A stretch of DNA of 64,000 bases from JAHKLT01 sp046197865 (GTDB lineage Archaea > Methanobacteriota > Methanobacteria > Methanobacteriales > Methanobacteriaceae), in NCBI RefSeq assembly GCF_046197865.1, contig NZ_CP166990.1, positions 1,302,001-1,366,000 on the forward strand. Reading direction: 5' to 3'. The position numbers were made by a program, and so were the translations under genes. Shown in pieces: positions 25,544-33,722 of this stretch (position 1 is the stretch's first letter; each line of letters opens with the position of its first letter). Under the pieces are notes generated by a model that was given only the letters and a program-made list of their open reading frames with translations, was not told the origin of the DNA and ran no database searches.

Positions 25544-25861
25544 ATGGAATTTTGTGAAAATTGTGGTAAAGTATTAATTCCTAAAAATAACAAAGTTAAA
25601 TGTTCTTGTGGATATGAAAAAAAGTTATCTAGCGAAGATATTGAAACACAATATACATTTAAAGGCGAAGCTATACCTGAAAATGAAGTTATTGTTAAAA
25701 CAGATAATAATGTAACATTACCTACTAAAAAAATTACTTGTTATAAATGTGGTGGGAAAAAAGGTTATTGGTGGACAGTTCAAACTAGATCTGCAGATGA
25801 GGCTCCAACATATTTTATAAGATGTGCTAAATGTGGAAACACATGGAGACAGTCAAATTAA
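25544..25861 (+). CDS. tfs: Transcription factor S (TFIIS/RPB9-like)
   Basis: A 105-residue protein with two zinc ribbons. The N-terminal one is CENCGKVLIPKNNKVKCSC, and the C-terminal one, about residues 64-102, is CYKCGG ... CAKCGN. The latter contains QTRSADEAP with the acidic Asp-Glu pair that activates RNA cleavage by stalled RNA polymerase. Archaeal TFS has just this size. It lies 13 bp after the Tex gene in the same direction, with an AGGTGTG element before ATG, so two transcription-associated proteins share an operon. The stop codon overlaps the end of the convergent DUF2283 gene by 4 bp. Confidence 0.93.
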   Translation: MEFCENCGKVLIPKNNKVKCSCGYEKKLSSEDIETQYTFKGEAIPENEVIVKTDNNVTLPTKKITCYKCGGKKGYWWTVQTRSADEAPTYFIRCAKCGNTWRQSN

Positions 25862-26298
25862 ACAGTAGCAAGTTCTTCATTCATAACAGGTGCATTAATA
25901 TCATTTAAAGTCAAATAGTTTACTGTACTTGTTTTTTTATTATTATGCTTTTGATATATAATTTTTAAGTCTAAGGAAATATTAGTAGATGTAATTTCAA
26001 TATTCATATTAATTTGTCTGCGATTAGACAAATATTGTTTTTCTTGAATACCAAAAACTTTAGAAGCATCTAACACTTCAAGAGCAACAGGAACTCCATT
26101 ATCATCAAAATCAAGAATAATTCCTTCGCTTAATTCAACAGATTCTTTGTAATTATAATTATTCACTACTTTAATACCTAAAATATCAAAGTGATAATCA
26201 TACATTGATTTTACTTTAATTTTTTGGTTCATATTCTCTAATTCTCCTACTTTTTTTAAAGGTATAAAATGTGATAACAAAAATTTCTTCATTATCAT
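25858..26298 (-). CDS. DUF2283-domain protein
   Basis: A 146-residue ORF whose central part (about residues 30-85) shows DUF2283 features: GIILDFDDNGVPVALEVLDASKVFG, recalling the family's DYDEDGxxVGIEILDASK block. The remaining C-terminal half is unrecognised and includes a Lys/Asn-rich beta-like stretch. The ATG at 26298 overlaps the stop of the upstream ATT-initiated ORF as ATGA, suggesting coupled translation. An internal ATG at 26232 (MNQKIKVK) has an AGGAG element 11 nt before it and begins where DUF2283 proteins usually begin, so the start is uncertain. Some DUF2283 genes resemble antitoxins of toxin-antitoxin pairs; that is only a hypothesis here. Confidence 0.7.
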   Translation of the reverse strand: MIMKKFLLSHFIPLKKVGELENMNQKIKVKSMYDYHFDILGIKVVNNYNYKESVELSEGIILDFDDNGVPVALEVLDASKVFGIQEKQYLSNRRQINMNIEITSTNISLDLKIIYQKHNNKKTSTVNYLTLNDINAPVMNEELATV

Positions 26299-26549
26299 TT
26301 ATTTCTATTAATAATATATAAATCTATATTACTATTGTTTTTTTCGGGAAAAAATAGTTTGAATCTATTTTCTCCAGTTTTACTAATGCTTAAAGGAGTT
26401 TTATTTAAAATACATTCTTCTATATAATTTAAATCATAATTTATATATTTAGAACGATCAAACCAATTATCTAAAACATGAATAATAATCTCTACATTAT
26501 CACATTTTTTTAATATTTTCCAACATTGATCTAAGTCATAATCAAAAAT
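26295..26549 (-). CDS. 84-residue hypothetical protein, apparent ATT start
   Basis: A clean reading frame of 84 codons with no ATG, GTG or TTG in it. AGGTG lies 5 nt upstream of ATT at 26549. The 15 bases AGGTGTTATTATTTT at this start are identical to those at the ATT-started surface protein at 40489. The protein begins IFDYDLDQCWKILKKCDN and contains VEIIIHVLDNWFDRSKY and a C-terminal TGENRFKLFFPEK segment. It has globular amino-acid composition and no family I recognise. Its stop overlaps the ATG of the DUF2283 gene as ATGA, so the two would be co-translated. Alternatively it is a truncated gene that has lost its 5' end. Confidence 0.5.
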   Translation of the reverse strand: MFDYDLDQCWKILKKCDNVEIIIHVLDNWFDRSKYINYDLNYIEECILNKTPLSISKTGENRFKLFFPEKNNSNIDLYIINRNK

Positions 26550-26942
26550 AATAACACCTTTAGCAGTTTAATATTAATAATTTTTATAAATATTAATTAT
26601 ATTATTTTATGTTATTTTAAATATATATAGTTAATTAAACCTATAGTTAGTTTAAAACAATTTTATTAATGTAATACAATATTTATATTATTTAAATATA
26701 ATTTTAAGTAAAATAAACAATAATTATTTATTTTAAATAAAAAATATGTTAATAGTAAAATTTATATATAACGAACAACATAATAATAGTGTATATATAA
26801 TCAATACAAACATAAGACTTTCTTTTATTGATGATGTAAATCACAGTTTTTTTTAATTTTTTTAATTTTATGTTTAAGATTATACAAAAATATATTGATT
26901 CTGCTTTAATTTGCATATTAAAGTAAAAAGGAGAATTTAAAA
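26550..26942. other. Divergent intergenic region
   Basis: It separates the leftward ORF pair from the radical SAM gene. It contains the rightward promoter/operator at 26761-26782. Nothing else coding is visible. The transcript leader of the radical SAM gene would be about 150 nt. Confidence 0.45.
26761..26782 (+). promoter_or_regulatory. TATA box with AACGAACAACATA operator
   Basis: TTTATATATAACGAACAACA (26761-26780, plus TA) is identical over 22 bp to the minus strand at 19-40 of the window. The first eight bases form the TATA box, and AACGAACAACATA follows where an operator would overlap the pre-initiation complex. It lies about 160 bp before the radical SAM gene. Confidence 0.6.
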
Positions 26943-27584
26943 ATGAATTTTAATTATTATGATAACTTATATATTAATGAAGATGCAAAAAAACTAGCTA
27001 AAGTTAATAATAGTGGAGGAGAATTTATAGATAATGTTTATATGTGGCATGTATCAAAAATAGATGATCCTCCATATACTAGCTTAGCAATCTTTTTTAA
27101 TTTCTGTACTCTTGATTGTCCAACTTGTTGTAATCGTTTATTATTATCTGGAAGTGGAGGTTCAACTCCATTTTATTTAGGAGACATAGATAAATATAAA
27201 GATAAAGTTGATAGTGTAACTGTTGTAGGAGGAGAACCATTTGCTCAAGATTTAACCAATATTGGTAATATTTTACAGCGTGCAAAAGATCTTGGCCTTC
27301 GAACTAATGCTCTTACAAATGGCCTACATCTATGGGAAGATGATGTTCGTAAATTATGGCCATACATTGATCATATTAATCTACATGTAACAGAAGAATT
27401 TATGGCACTAGGATTATATGAAAAAGTTGATGAATTGCCATTTGATGTAGATTATAATGTAATTTGGCATCCTAATAATATGCCATTTGTTCTAGATTGT
27501 ATGGGCTTATTAGAAGATGAAAAATTCCATATTAAAAAAGATTTTATGTATGGTGGGCAAAAATTTATTCCTACTAAAATTTAA
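26943..27584 (+). CDS. Radical SAM domain protein
   Basis: A 213-residue protein with the radical SAM cluster motif C-x3-C-x2-C at Cys55, Cys59 and Cys62 (FCTLDCPTC) and the SAM-binding GGE at 98-100 (VVGGEPFAQD). The barrel is short, as in activating enzymes and QueE-like proteins. LTNGLHLW and INLHVTEE correspond to later strands. No auxiliary cluster cysteines are evident beyond the adjacent Cys63. It could be an activase of a glycyl-radical enzyme or a modification enzyme; the target is unknown. ATG is preceded by AAAAGGAGAA. It has a shared promoter/operator with the gene left of the window. Confidence 0.82.
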   Translation: MNFNYYDNLYINEDAKKLAKVNNSGGEFIDNVYMWHVSKIDDPPYTSLAIFFNFCTLDCPTCCNRLLLSGSGGSTPFYLGDIDKYKDKVDSVTVVGGEPFAQDLTNIGNILQRAKDLGLRTNALTNGLHLWEDDVRKLWPYIDHINLHVTEEFMALGLYEKVDELPFDVDYNVIWHPNNMPFVLDCMGLLEDEKFHIKKDFMYGGQKFIPTKI

Positions 27585-27606
27585 TCTTTTTATTTTTCAT
27601 AAAATT

Positions 27607-28089
27607 TCAAGTTTTAAAAGATTTTCCATTAATAGAATTAATTTTTAACTTTAATACTGTAGTATTTTTAAGAATACTTTCATCAAAATCTAAAAAAGTA
27701 TAATTAACATCTGAATATTTATTCATAATATGTTTTAAACCAGTAATTTTATCATTATGATTTAATATTTCAATTATACCATTACCTGCAACACTTTCAA
27801 ATTCTGTAGTTGATTTACATGGATTTTCTTTAATAATTAATTTTGTAGAGCAATACATTTCAAAAGCAACTTTATTATTATCATTAATTAATTCTATTTT
27901 TTTACCAATATTTGATCCATGAAAATATAAAAAGAGCTCTTTGTTTTTAAAGTCATATTTAAAGCCAAAATTTAAAGGAATTATATAAGGATATTCTTTA
28001 TCAAAAAAAGCAAGATTACATACATCACATTTTTTAATTATATTAATAATTTCATTAATATCTTTGATTTGTTTATCTTTTCGCCTCAT
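27607..28089 (-). CDS. Pyridoxamine 5'-phosphate oxidase-family (NimA-like) flavoprotein
   Basis: A 160-residue protein of the split-barrel FMN-binding fold. Characteristic segments are VCNLAFFDKEYPYIIPLNFGFKYD (about 24-48), ELFLYFHGSNIGKKIELINDNNKVAFEMY (about 52-80, with the GxK site following FHG) and a C-terminal TVLKLKINSINGK. NimA-type members bind flavin, and some reduce nitroimidazoles; the natural substrate is unknown. The ATG is not preceded by a strong Shine-Dalgarno element. A TATA-like stretch lies near 28125. It is convergent with the radical SAM gene, with about 20 bp between the two. Confidence 0.83.
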   Translation of the reverse strand: MRRKDKQIKDINEIINIIKKCDVCNLAFFDKEYPYIIPLNFGFKYDFKNKELFLYFHGSNIGKKIELINDNNKVAFEMYCSTKLIIKENPCKSTTEFESVAGNGIIEILNHNDKITGLKHIMNKYSDVNYTFLDFDESILKNTTVLKLKINSINGKSFKT

Positions 28090-28578
28090 ATTATCATATT
28101 AAAAATTCAGTGAAATTCTATTATTTAATTTATAAATCTATATCAACTAGTTTATATATTCTATTTAAATCTTAAAATATGATTAAAATGAATCGAACTT
28201 CTTTTAAAATAATAAAATATTTAATAAATATGTTTTTAATTATAGCTAATATTAATAATATTAGTAGAATAAAATATTCTAAATTAAGAAATAGTTTGAA
28301 TTTAAAAAAAAGTTGATTAATAACTTTTATAATTAATTTTCTCATATCTAAATAATCTTAAAACGTTTTGTAAAACTAAAATTATATTAAAATAATTTAA
28401 AATTTTTCTTTATTTAATTTCTAATGAATTTGGGTATAAATTGGTAAAAACTTTGGAGAAAACTGGAAAAATCTTTTTATAAACTAATGTTTAATATTTT
28501 AACTGTTAAGTGAAAATTAATTATTTAAAATAGTTTCATTTAATAATTTATTGAAATAAAATAAAAAGATGTGATAAA
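28090..28578. other. Divergent intergenic region
   Basis: It holds promoters for the leftward PPOX gene and the rightward ABC exporter operon (a TTTTTATAAAC-like box near 28475-28485). A 45-codon ORF (28179-28316, MIKMNRTSFKII...) starts about 28 nt after a TTTATATA box but has no ribosome-binding site. I treat it as unsupported. Confidence 0.4.
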
Positions 28579-29472
28579 TTGGAGTATGCTATTGAATGTG
28601 AAAATCTTACAAAAACATACAGGAATTTAAAGGCAGTAGATAACTTGAATCTAAAAATACCAAAAGGTAAGGTTTATGGTTTTTTAGGTAGAAATGGTTC
28701 AGGAAAAACTACAACAATTAGAATGATTATGAATATAATAAAAGCTGATTCAGGAACTGTGAAAATTAATGGTAAAGAAATAAGTAGAAATAATACAGAA
28801 TATTTATCTGAAATGGGAGCTATAATTGAAAATCCAGGTTTTTATAGTAATCTTTCAGCATATGAAAATCTAGAAATAACTTGTGAACTATTTAATTCAA
28901 ATAAAAAAGAAATTGAAAAATCATTGAAAGTTGTAGGATTAGATAATATTGATAATAGAAGTACTGGTAAATTTTCTTTGGGTATGAAGCAACGTTTAGG
29001 AATAGCTAATGCTTTAATACATTCTCCCAATATTTTAATTCTTGATGAACCTACAAATGGATTAGACCCTTTAGGAATTATTGAAATGAGAAAATTAATT
29101 AGAAAATTATCAGAAAACTATAAAATTACAATAATGGTTTCAAGCCATTTACTCAGTGAAATACAGCTAATTGCAGATTACGTAGGAATAATAGATAAAG
29201 GAAAGTTAATTAAAGAAGGAAATATAAGGTCCATAAATGCTAATGAACAAAATTTTTTGATTTTAGAAATTAATGATAATAAAAAAGCTCAAAATATATT
29301 AAATGAACTAAAATTTAAATATACTATAGAAAATGGTATTTTTAAGGTTTTTTGTGACTTAGAAGATAATCCCATTATTAATGAACATTTAGTGAATAAT
29401 GGTTTAAAAGTTTATAGCTTAAATTCTCATTTAAAAACATTAGAAGAGCGATTTTTAGGATATACAAACTAA
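28579..29472 (+). CDS. ABC exporter ATP-binding protein (bacitracin/lantibiotic immunity type)
   Basis: A 297-residue ABC ATPase with Walker A GRNGSGKTT near residue 38, signature SLGMKQRLGIANAL near 135, Walker B ILILDEPTNGLDPLG near 153 and switch His in VSSHLLSEI near 190. The N-terminus MEYAIECENLTKTYRN and the ~70-residue C-terminal extension match BcrA/EpiF-type ATPases of peptide-antibiotic export and immunity. It starts at TTG (28579) with GATGTGAT upstream. The permease gene follows after 9 bp and a winged-helix gene after that. The operon probably exports or protects against membrane-active peptides (inference). Confidence 0.87.
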   Translation: MEYAIECENLTKTYRNLKAVDNLNLKIPKGKVYGFLGRNGSGKTTTIRMIMNIIKADSGTVKINGKEISRNNTEYLSEMGAIIENPGFYSNLSAYENLEITCELFNSNKKEIEKSLKVVGLDNIDNRSTGKFSLGMKQRLGIANALIHSPNILILDEPTNGLDPLGIIEMRKLIRKLSENYKITIMVSSHLLSEIQLIADYVGIIDKGKLIKEGNIRSINANEQNFLILEINDNKKAQNILNELKFKYTIENGIFKVFCDLEDNPIINEHLVNNGLKVYSLNSHLKTLEERFLGYTN

Positions 29473-29481
29473 GGTGTTAAT

Positions 29482-30222
29482 ATGTTTAATTTATTAAAAA
29501 CTGAAACTATGAAATTTAAAAATACATATATTACAACACTTGGTCTTTTAGGTATGATTTCACCAGTTATTATAATAGCTATTGGAACTTTTATAGTTAG
29601 AGGAGATTTAATTGCTCAAGATATTTATAATTGGCATTCATATTTTGGTCGTATAATTTCATTTTTCATGATGCTTATTGGACCATTAATCAGTTCATTT
29701 TTAGCTATAAACTCCATTTATTATGAATATAAATCTCATACTTTCGAAAATATTTTAAATTCACCAAATTCGAGATTTAAAATTATTATATCAAAAATAC
29801 TATATGTATCTGCATTAATTTTAGTATTATATTTTTGTGTTGCAATAACCAATGTAATATGTGCTTATTTACTTGGATTTCCCATTATTACGAGTGAATT
29901 AACTGAATATACTGCTTATATAATGTTAGCTGGCATTACAAACATTGTAATTATTCCATTTGTAATGTTATTAACATTAATATTTAAAGATTTTGTTGGT
30001 CCAATGATAATAGCTGTTGCAGGAATAATTCCAAATTTAGCTGCATTTCATTGGGATAAAGTTTATTTATCTCCATTTGCTGTTCCAGAGGTGATTGTCT
30101 TACAAATTGCAGGAGTTTTACCAGAGATAAATTTAGCATATCCTATAATATCAATATTATCATATTTTACAATATTTTTAATTGGATTAATATTATATTT
30201 TAAATCATCAACTCAATATTAA
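29482..30222 (+). CDS. ABC exporter permease (lantibiotic immunity type)
   Basis: A 246-residue membrane protein with about six helices, recalling the ABC-2-like permeases of lantibiotic immunity transporters. It opens LLKTETMKFKNTYITTLGLLG. A long first loop (IAQDIYNWHSYFG) is followed by FINSIYYEYKSHTFENILNSPNSRFKIIISKI-type cytoplasmic coupling region near residues 75-100, and a final helix ends LILYFKSSTQY. It pairs with the ATPase encoded 9 bp upstream. Its ATG follows AAGGTG with suitable spacing. Cargo is unknown. Confidence 0.85.
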   Translation: MFNLLKTETMKFKNTYITTLGLLGMISPVIIIAIGTFIVRGDLIAQDIYNWHSYFGRIISFFMMLIGPLISSFLAINSIYYEYKSHTFENILNSPNSRFKIIISKILYVSALILVLYFCVAITNVICAYLLGFPIITSELTEYTAYIMLAGITNIVIIPFVMLLTLIFKDFVGPMIIAVAGIIPNLAAFHWDKVYLSPFAVPEVIVLQIAGVLPEINLAYPIISILSYFTIFLIGLILYFKSSTQY

Positions 30223-30260
30223 AATATTATAAATATGATAAGTAATATTTGAGGATAAAA

Positions 30261-30539
30261 ATGAAAAGAACTTTATGGTATCTAATTGCAGGAACACGAG
30301 GAGGAGTAAATAGAGCTAAAATAATTAATTTACTTCATGAAAGACCTTATAATCCTAACCAAATTTCTAAAAAATTAAAATTAGATTATAAAACAATTAG
30401 TCATCATTTAAAAGTTCTTGAAAATAATGAAATCATCACATCAGGCAATGAAAAATATGGAGCTCTATATTTTTTAACTGATAAAATGGAAAAAAATTTT
30501 GATGAATTTCTAAGAATTTGGGATAAAATAATAAAATAG
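30261..30539 (+). CDS. ArsR-like winged-helix regulator
   Basis: A 92-residue DNA-binding protein: RTLWYLIAGTRGGVNRAKIINLLHERPYNPNQISKKLKLDYKTISHHLKVLENNEII. The recognition helix is near LDYKTISHHLKVL, followed by the wing GNEKYGALYFLT. The start was placed at ATG 30261 with TTTGAGG just before it; a TTG at 30249 would extend it by four residues. It lies within the exporter operon, 38 bp after the permease gene. It probably regulates this operon in response to an unknown signal. Such short HTH proteins beside BcrAB-like exporters are common in Methanobrevibacter-type genomes (inference). Confidence 0.85.
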   Translation: MKRTLWYLIAGTRGGVNRAKIINLLHERPYNPNQISKKLKLDYKTISHHLKVLENNEIITSGNEKYGALYFLTDKMEKNFDEFLRIWDKIIK

Positions 30540-30547
30540 GTGATAAT

Positions 30548-30847
30548 TTGGTGGCTACAGAACTAATGGAAGTATGGTCATTTAATATTGCATCAGTTAT
30601 AGGGCTTATAAATATAGGATTATTAATAGCTCTTAGTTATGTATATTATGATAATTATAAAAAAATAAAATCAGAGTTTAATTTAGGACTTTTAATATTT
30701 TCAAGTTTTTTGCTTTTACAAAGTATTTTCTTAACATTAAGCTCAGTATTTCATGGAGGATTTGGTTCAGGAACTGGAGTTTTATTAATCATTAACAATA
30801 TCATACTAGCTATTTCTTTAAGTATTTTACTAAAAATAAGTTGGTAA
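30548..30847 (+). CDS. Small membrane protein in exporter operon
   Basis: A 99-residue hydrophobic protein with three membrane helices (about residues 12-35, 45-68 and 78-97). I recognise no family. It starts at TTG (30548), preceded by AGGTG with 5-nt spacing; GTG at 30551 is the alternative. It follows the winged-helix gene by 8 bp, so the four genes (ATPase, permease, regulator, membrane protein) form one operon. It may be a sensor partner or accessory subunit of the exporter (inference from position). Confidence 0.7.
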   Translation: MVATELMEVWSFNIASVIGLINIGLLIALSYVYYDNYKKIKSEFNLGLLIFSSFLLLQSIFLTLSSVFHGGFGSGTGVLLIINNIILAISLSILLKISW

Positions 30848-30891
30848 AACTTATTTTTTATCTTTTTTAAGTAAAATATCTACTAATTTTT

Positions 30892-30966
30892 ATTTAATAT
30901 ATTTTTCATTTAAAAAATTAATAATATCTTTCATCCATTCACAATTTAAACCAATAATAAAACCAT
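30892..30966 (-). pseudogene. In-frame coding-like remnant after Imm5-like gene
   Basis: Immediately after the TAA of the Imm5-like gene the same frame continues open for about 24 codons (YGFIIGLNCEWMKDIIN...) to a TAA near 30892. The peptide looks protein-like, with a Cys-Glu-Trp motif, but has no ribosome-binding site of its own. It may be the degraded end of a longer protein or of a lost neighbour. Confidence 0.3.
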
Positions 30967-30967
30967 A

Positions 30968-31498
30968 TTAACATTTCCAGTTAATTTTAGCTGGATTAAA
31001 TTCATCTTCAACAGCAACAAATTTAAGTGATTCTTCCATTTTAAAACATTCTTCTTCTGCAACATTTAAAAGTGATTCCCAATCAGAGTCAACTCCAATT
31101 TTATCATATGCAATTGCAAGAGCACCATATAATGCAAGTCCTATAGAATGAGTAGGTGCATGGATAGTAGATGCTACTTGTCCACATGTTCGTGCAGCTG
31201 CTTGAGCTGCAGGATTTCCTTCTGCCTCACGAGCTGCAGCATGACATTCATTTAAAATTATATTTTTAACATAAGGAAGTTTGACCTTACCATCAAGCCA
31301 TTCATTAGCAGCATTAAGAGCATTCATTGGTCTTTCATCATTTGGATATGTTTTCTCATAAATTGGAAATATGTTTTCTTGTGCATAATCAATACACCAA
31401 TGAGCAATTGTTGTTTTACTCTGTGTTTCAATTAATTTCATTAAAGATTGTAAATATGGTGCATTTATGTCAGCTAACATTTTTCTGTATTTTTTCAT
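30968..31498 (-). CDS. Imm5-like putative immunity protein
   Basis: A 176-residue helical protein resembling the Imm5 group of predicted immunity proteins: WLDGKVKLPYVKNIILNECHAAAREAEGNPAAQAAARTCGQVASTIHAPTHSIG is its hallmark Ala/His-rich core (about residues 68-120). Imm5 members were predicted from polymorphic toxin loci and few have been tested. No toxin gene is adjacent here. It faces the end of the ABC exporter operon. The ATG is preceded by GAGGAAAA. In-frame codons continue past its stop for 23 more residues to 30892. Function is uncertain. Confidence 0.7.
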   Translation of the reverse strand: MKKYRKMLADINAPYLQSLMKLIETQSKTTIAHWCIDYAQENIFPIYEKTYPNDERPMNALNAANEWLDGKVKLPYVKNIILNECHAAAREAEGNPAAQAAARTCGQVASTIHAPTHSIGLALYGALAIAYDKIGVDSDWESLLNVAEEECFKMEESLKFVAVEDEFNPAKINWKC

Positions 31499-31629
31499 CA
31501 GATTTTCCTCATTATTTTATATATCATAATAATTTAAATATTTATCATTTGATAATTTTATTTTCTTTAAAGTTAATCATTAACAATTTTTATAATATAA
31601 AAAAATAAATTTAATTAATAGGTGTTTGT

Positions 31630-32718
31630 TTGGATCCTGTAAAAAGACGTCATTTAATAGTTGGAATTTTTCCAAATGTATTATATACAATATATTTGTA
31701 TTTATTAATAGGTGCAATAGCTAATTTATTTAATGGAATAAGTTTTACTTGTCAAATTTCAATTGCATTATTTATTGGAATTTTTACTGTAGTTCCAATT
31801 CCTCTTGAAATTAGAAAGTCACATATAATTACTCGTTTAATGATGAAAATAGCTGAGTTGATGAAATGGACATTTTTAATGGGTGGAATTTTAACAATAG
31901 CTATTTATATATTAGAAATGTTTATTAGTATTCCTTCTGAGATTATATTTTCAATATATATCGTCATACTTTCCATTATAACAATTTATGCTTATATTAA
32001 AGCACATAAAATTAAAATAAAAACATTTAATTTAAAAATAGCTAATTTAAATAGTGATGTAAACTTAATTCATATTTCAGATTTACATATTGGTTCAATG
32101 CAAAATAAAGGTTTACTTGAAAATATTGTATTAAAAATAAACTCTATTGATGCTGATGCAGTTATTATATCTGGAGATTTAGCAGATGGAACTTGTCCAA
32201 TAGACGATAGTTCTTTTTTGCCATTTAAAAAATCTAAAGTGCCAGTTATATTTACACCAGGAAATCATGACTATTATCCTGGAATTGAAAATGTATTAAA
32301 TGCAGCTAAAGCATCTAATATTAGAGTTTTATCAAATGACATCCTTAATCTTAAAGGATTACAAATTATTGGCATTCCATTTAGTTTTAAAGAAAGTACA
32401 ACCTATGGAAGTAATAAAAATGATTTAAATAATATTGACTATAATCCCAATAAACCAACAGTTTTAATTAATCATATTCCTTTAAACTGGGATAATTTTT
32501 CCACATTAGGTGTTGATCTTCTACTATCAGGCCATACTCATGGAGGGCAATTTTATCCAATGAATTGGCTTTTAAAATTAGTTTTTCCCTTTTCAAATGG
32601 AATTTATGAAAATAATGGAAAATATCTTTGTGTGACAACTGGAATTGGAACATATGGTCCTCCAATGAGATGGGGAACTGATAGTGAAATGGTTTTACTT
32701 AAATTAGCTAATAAATAG
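31630..32718 (+). CDS. Membrane-anchored metallophosphoesterase (YkuE/YaeI-like)
   Basis: A 362-residue protein. Four membrane helices (about 1-125) are followed by a calcineurin-like phosphoesterase domain with metal-ligand motifs ISDLHIG near residue 147, GDLADG near 180, GNHDYY near 210, NHIP near 280 and GHTHGGQ near 300. YkuE/YaeI-type members act on lipid-linked phosphates such as UDP-diacylglucosamine in bacteria; the archaeal substrate is unknown, plausibly an envelope precursor. The start TTG at 31630 has AGGTG 5 nt upstream. Confidence 0.87.
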   Translation: MDPVKRRHLIVGIFPNVLYTIYLYLLIGAIANLFNGISFTCQISIALFIGIFTVVPIPLEIRKSHIITRLMMKIAELMKWTFLMGGILTIAIYILEMFISIPSEIIFSIYIVILSIITIYAYIKAHKIKIKTFNLKIANLNSDVNLIHISDLHIGSMQNKGLLENIVLKINSIDADAVIISGDLADGTCPIDDSSFLPFKKSKVPVIFTPGNHDYYPGIENVLNAAKASNIRVLSNDILNLKGLQIIGIPFSFKESTTYGSNKNDLNNIDYNPNKPTVLINHIPLNWDNFSTLGVDLLLSGHTHGGQFYPMNWLLKLVFPFSNGIYENNGKYLCVTTGIGTYGPPMRWGTDSEMVLLKLANK

Positions 32719-32808
32719 TTGTTTTATTTTCTTTTAAATAAACATTATGATTTTTTAGAGATTTTTAATTAATTTAAAATCTAAATTTTTCTTATTTTTC
32801 CAGAATTA

Positions 32809-33408
32809 TCATTTATTTAGTTTTTTAAAACAAGGGATGCATAATTTTTTACCATCATAGTTTTTAATTCTATGTTCTGCAGTTAATTCATCGCATTCAT
32901 CACAAACCAAAGATTCATAGACATTAGCTTTATTTGGTAAATCTATATCGATTTTTTCAATAGAAAATACTTCATCATCAGGAGCATTAATTATAGAATT
33001 GCAAAATTCTTCAGTTACCTTTTTAAGAGATTTCTTTTCATCTTCAGTTATTGTTTGATTTTTTTCTTTTGTTTTTAATTCAATGAAATCTGGATTAAGT
33101 TTCATAGGATCAAATGTTTTTTTCATAGCAAGTCTAACTGCTTGATTTGTATCTCTATTTATAACAGTGTATACTCCTTTTCCATAATCATTAAATATTA
33201 AATTTCCTTTTCCAAAAGTACAACTTAAAACAACTTGAAAAGCATCTACTACACAACTATCATTTTCAACAATAGTTACTATTTCTTCATCATCTGATGC
33301 ACCAATATTCAAGATTTCAGAAGCTATTTTAGCTGCCTTATATCCAATAGCTAATCCTGGACAAGAATGTCCATGAAAATCAGCTGTTTGTTTAAAACTT
33401 TTTATCAT
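32809..33408 (-). CDS. FmdE-family protein with C-terminal zinc finger
   Basis: A 199-residue protein. The FmdE domain opens TADFHGHSCPGLAIGYKAA (His12, His14, Cys16, metal ligands) and includes NDSCVVDAFQVVLSCTFGKGNL near 50-70. A C-terminal finger, CDECDELTAEHRIKNYDGKKLCIPC, has two CxxC pairs (about 168-195). The domain was named from formylmethanofuran dehydrogenase subunit E, which copurifies with molybdenum formylmethanofuran dehydrogenase. Its role is not firmly established, and metal trafficking or substrate-like binding is possible. It is encoded alone. Confidence 0.87.
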   Translation of the reverse strand: MIKSFKQTADFHGHSCPGLAIGYKAAKIASEILNIGASDDEEIVTIVENDSCVVDAFQVVLSCTFGKGNLIFNDYGKGVYTVINRDTNQAVRLAMKKTFDPMKLNPDFIELKTKEKNQTITEDEKKSLKKVTEEFCNSIINAPDDEVFSIEKIDIDLPNKANVYESLVCDECDELTAEHRIKNYDGKKLCIPCFKKLNK

Positions 33409-33722
33409 AATATCATCTATTTATAATATTATTTTTTAATAAATATATTTATCTTCATTTTATCTATTTAAAAAAAAATCCATTATATTCTTTTAAATTC
33501 TTCATTAGAAAAAATAATTAAGTTTCAACTAACATTAAACATCATATCTATTATATGAAAGCCATATTACATCATTTTTATTTCTATTAGTTGTTATAAT
33601 AATAAAAACTTTCTCCTATTATTGACCTATCTAAAATGCATAAAGAAAAGTTTTTATATGAATTCTAAAATACATTTTATTAGAAATTATTAATTATTAA
33701 ACTATAATATGGATGTGTTAAA
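33409..33722. other. Intergenic region
   Basis: It contains the leftward 5' region of the FmdE gene and, near 33650, a rightward TATA-like box (GTTTTTATATG) about 70 bp before the SHOCT gene start. No ORF or repeat of note. Confidence 0.45.

Noticed and set aside
28179..28316. 45-codon ORF starting MIKMNRTSFKII near a TATA box
   Set aside because: No ribosome-binding site and a biased Ile/Asn/Lys composition typical of AT-rich non-coding DNA; leaderless translation is possible but unsupported.
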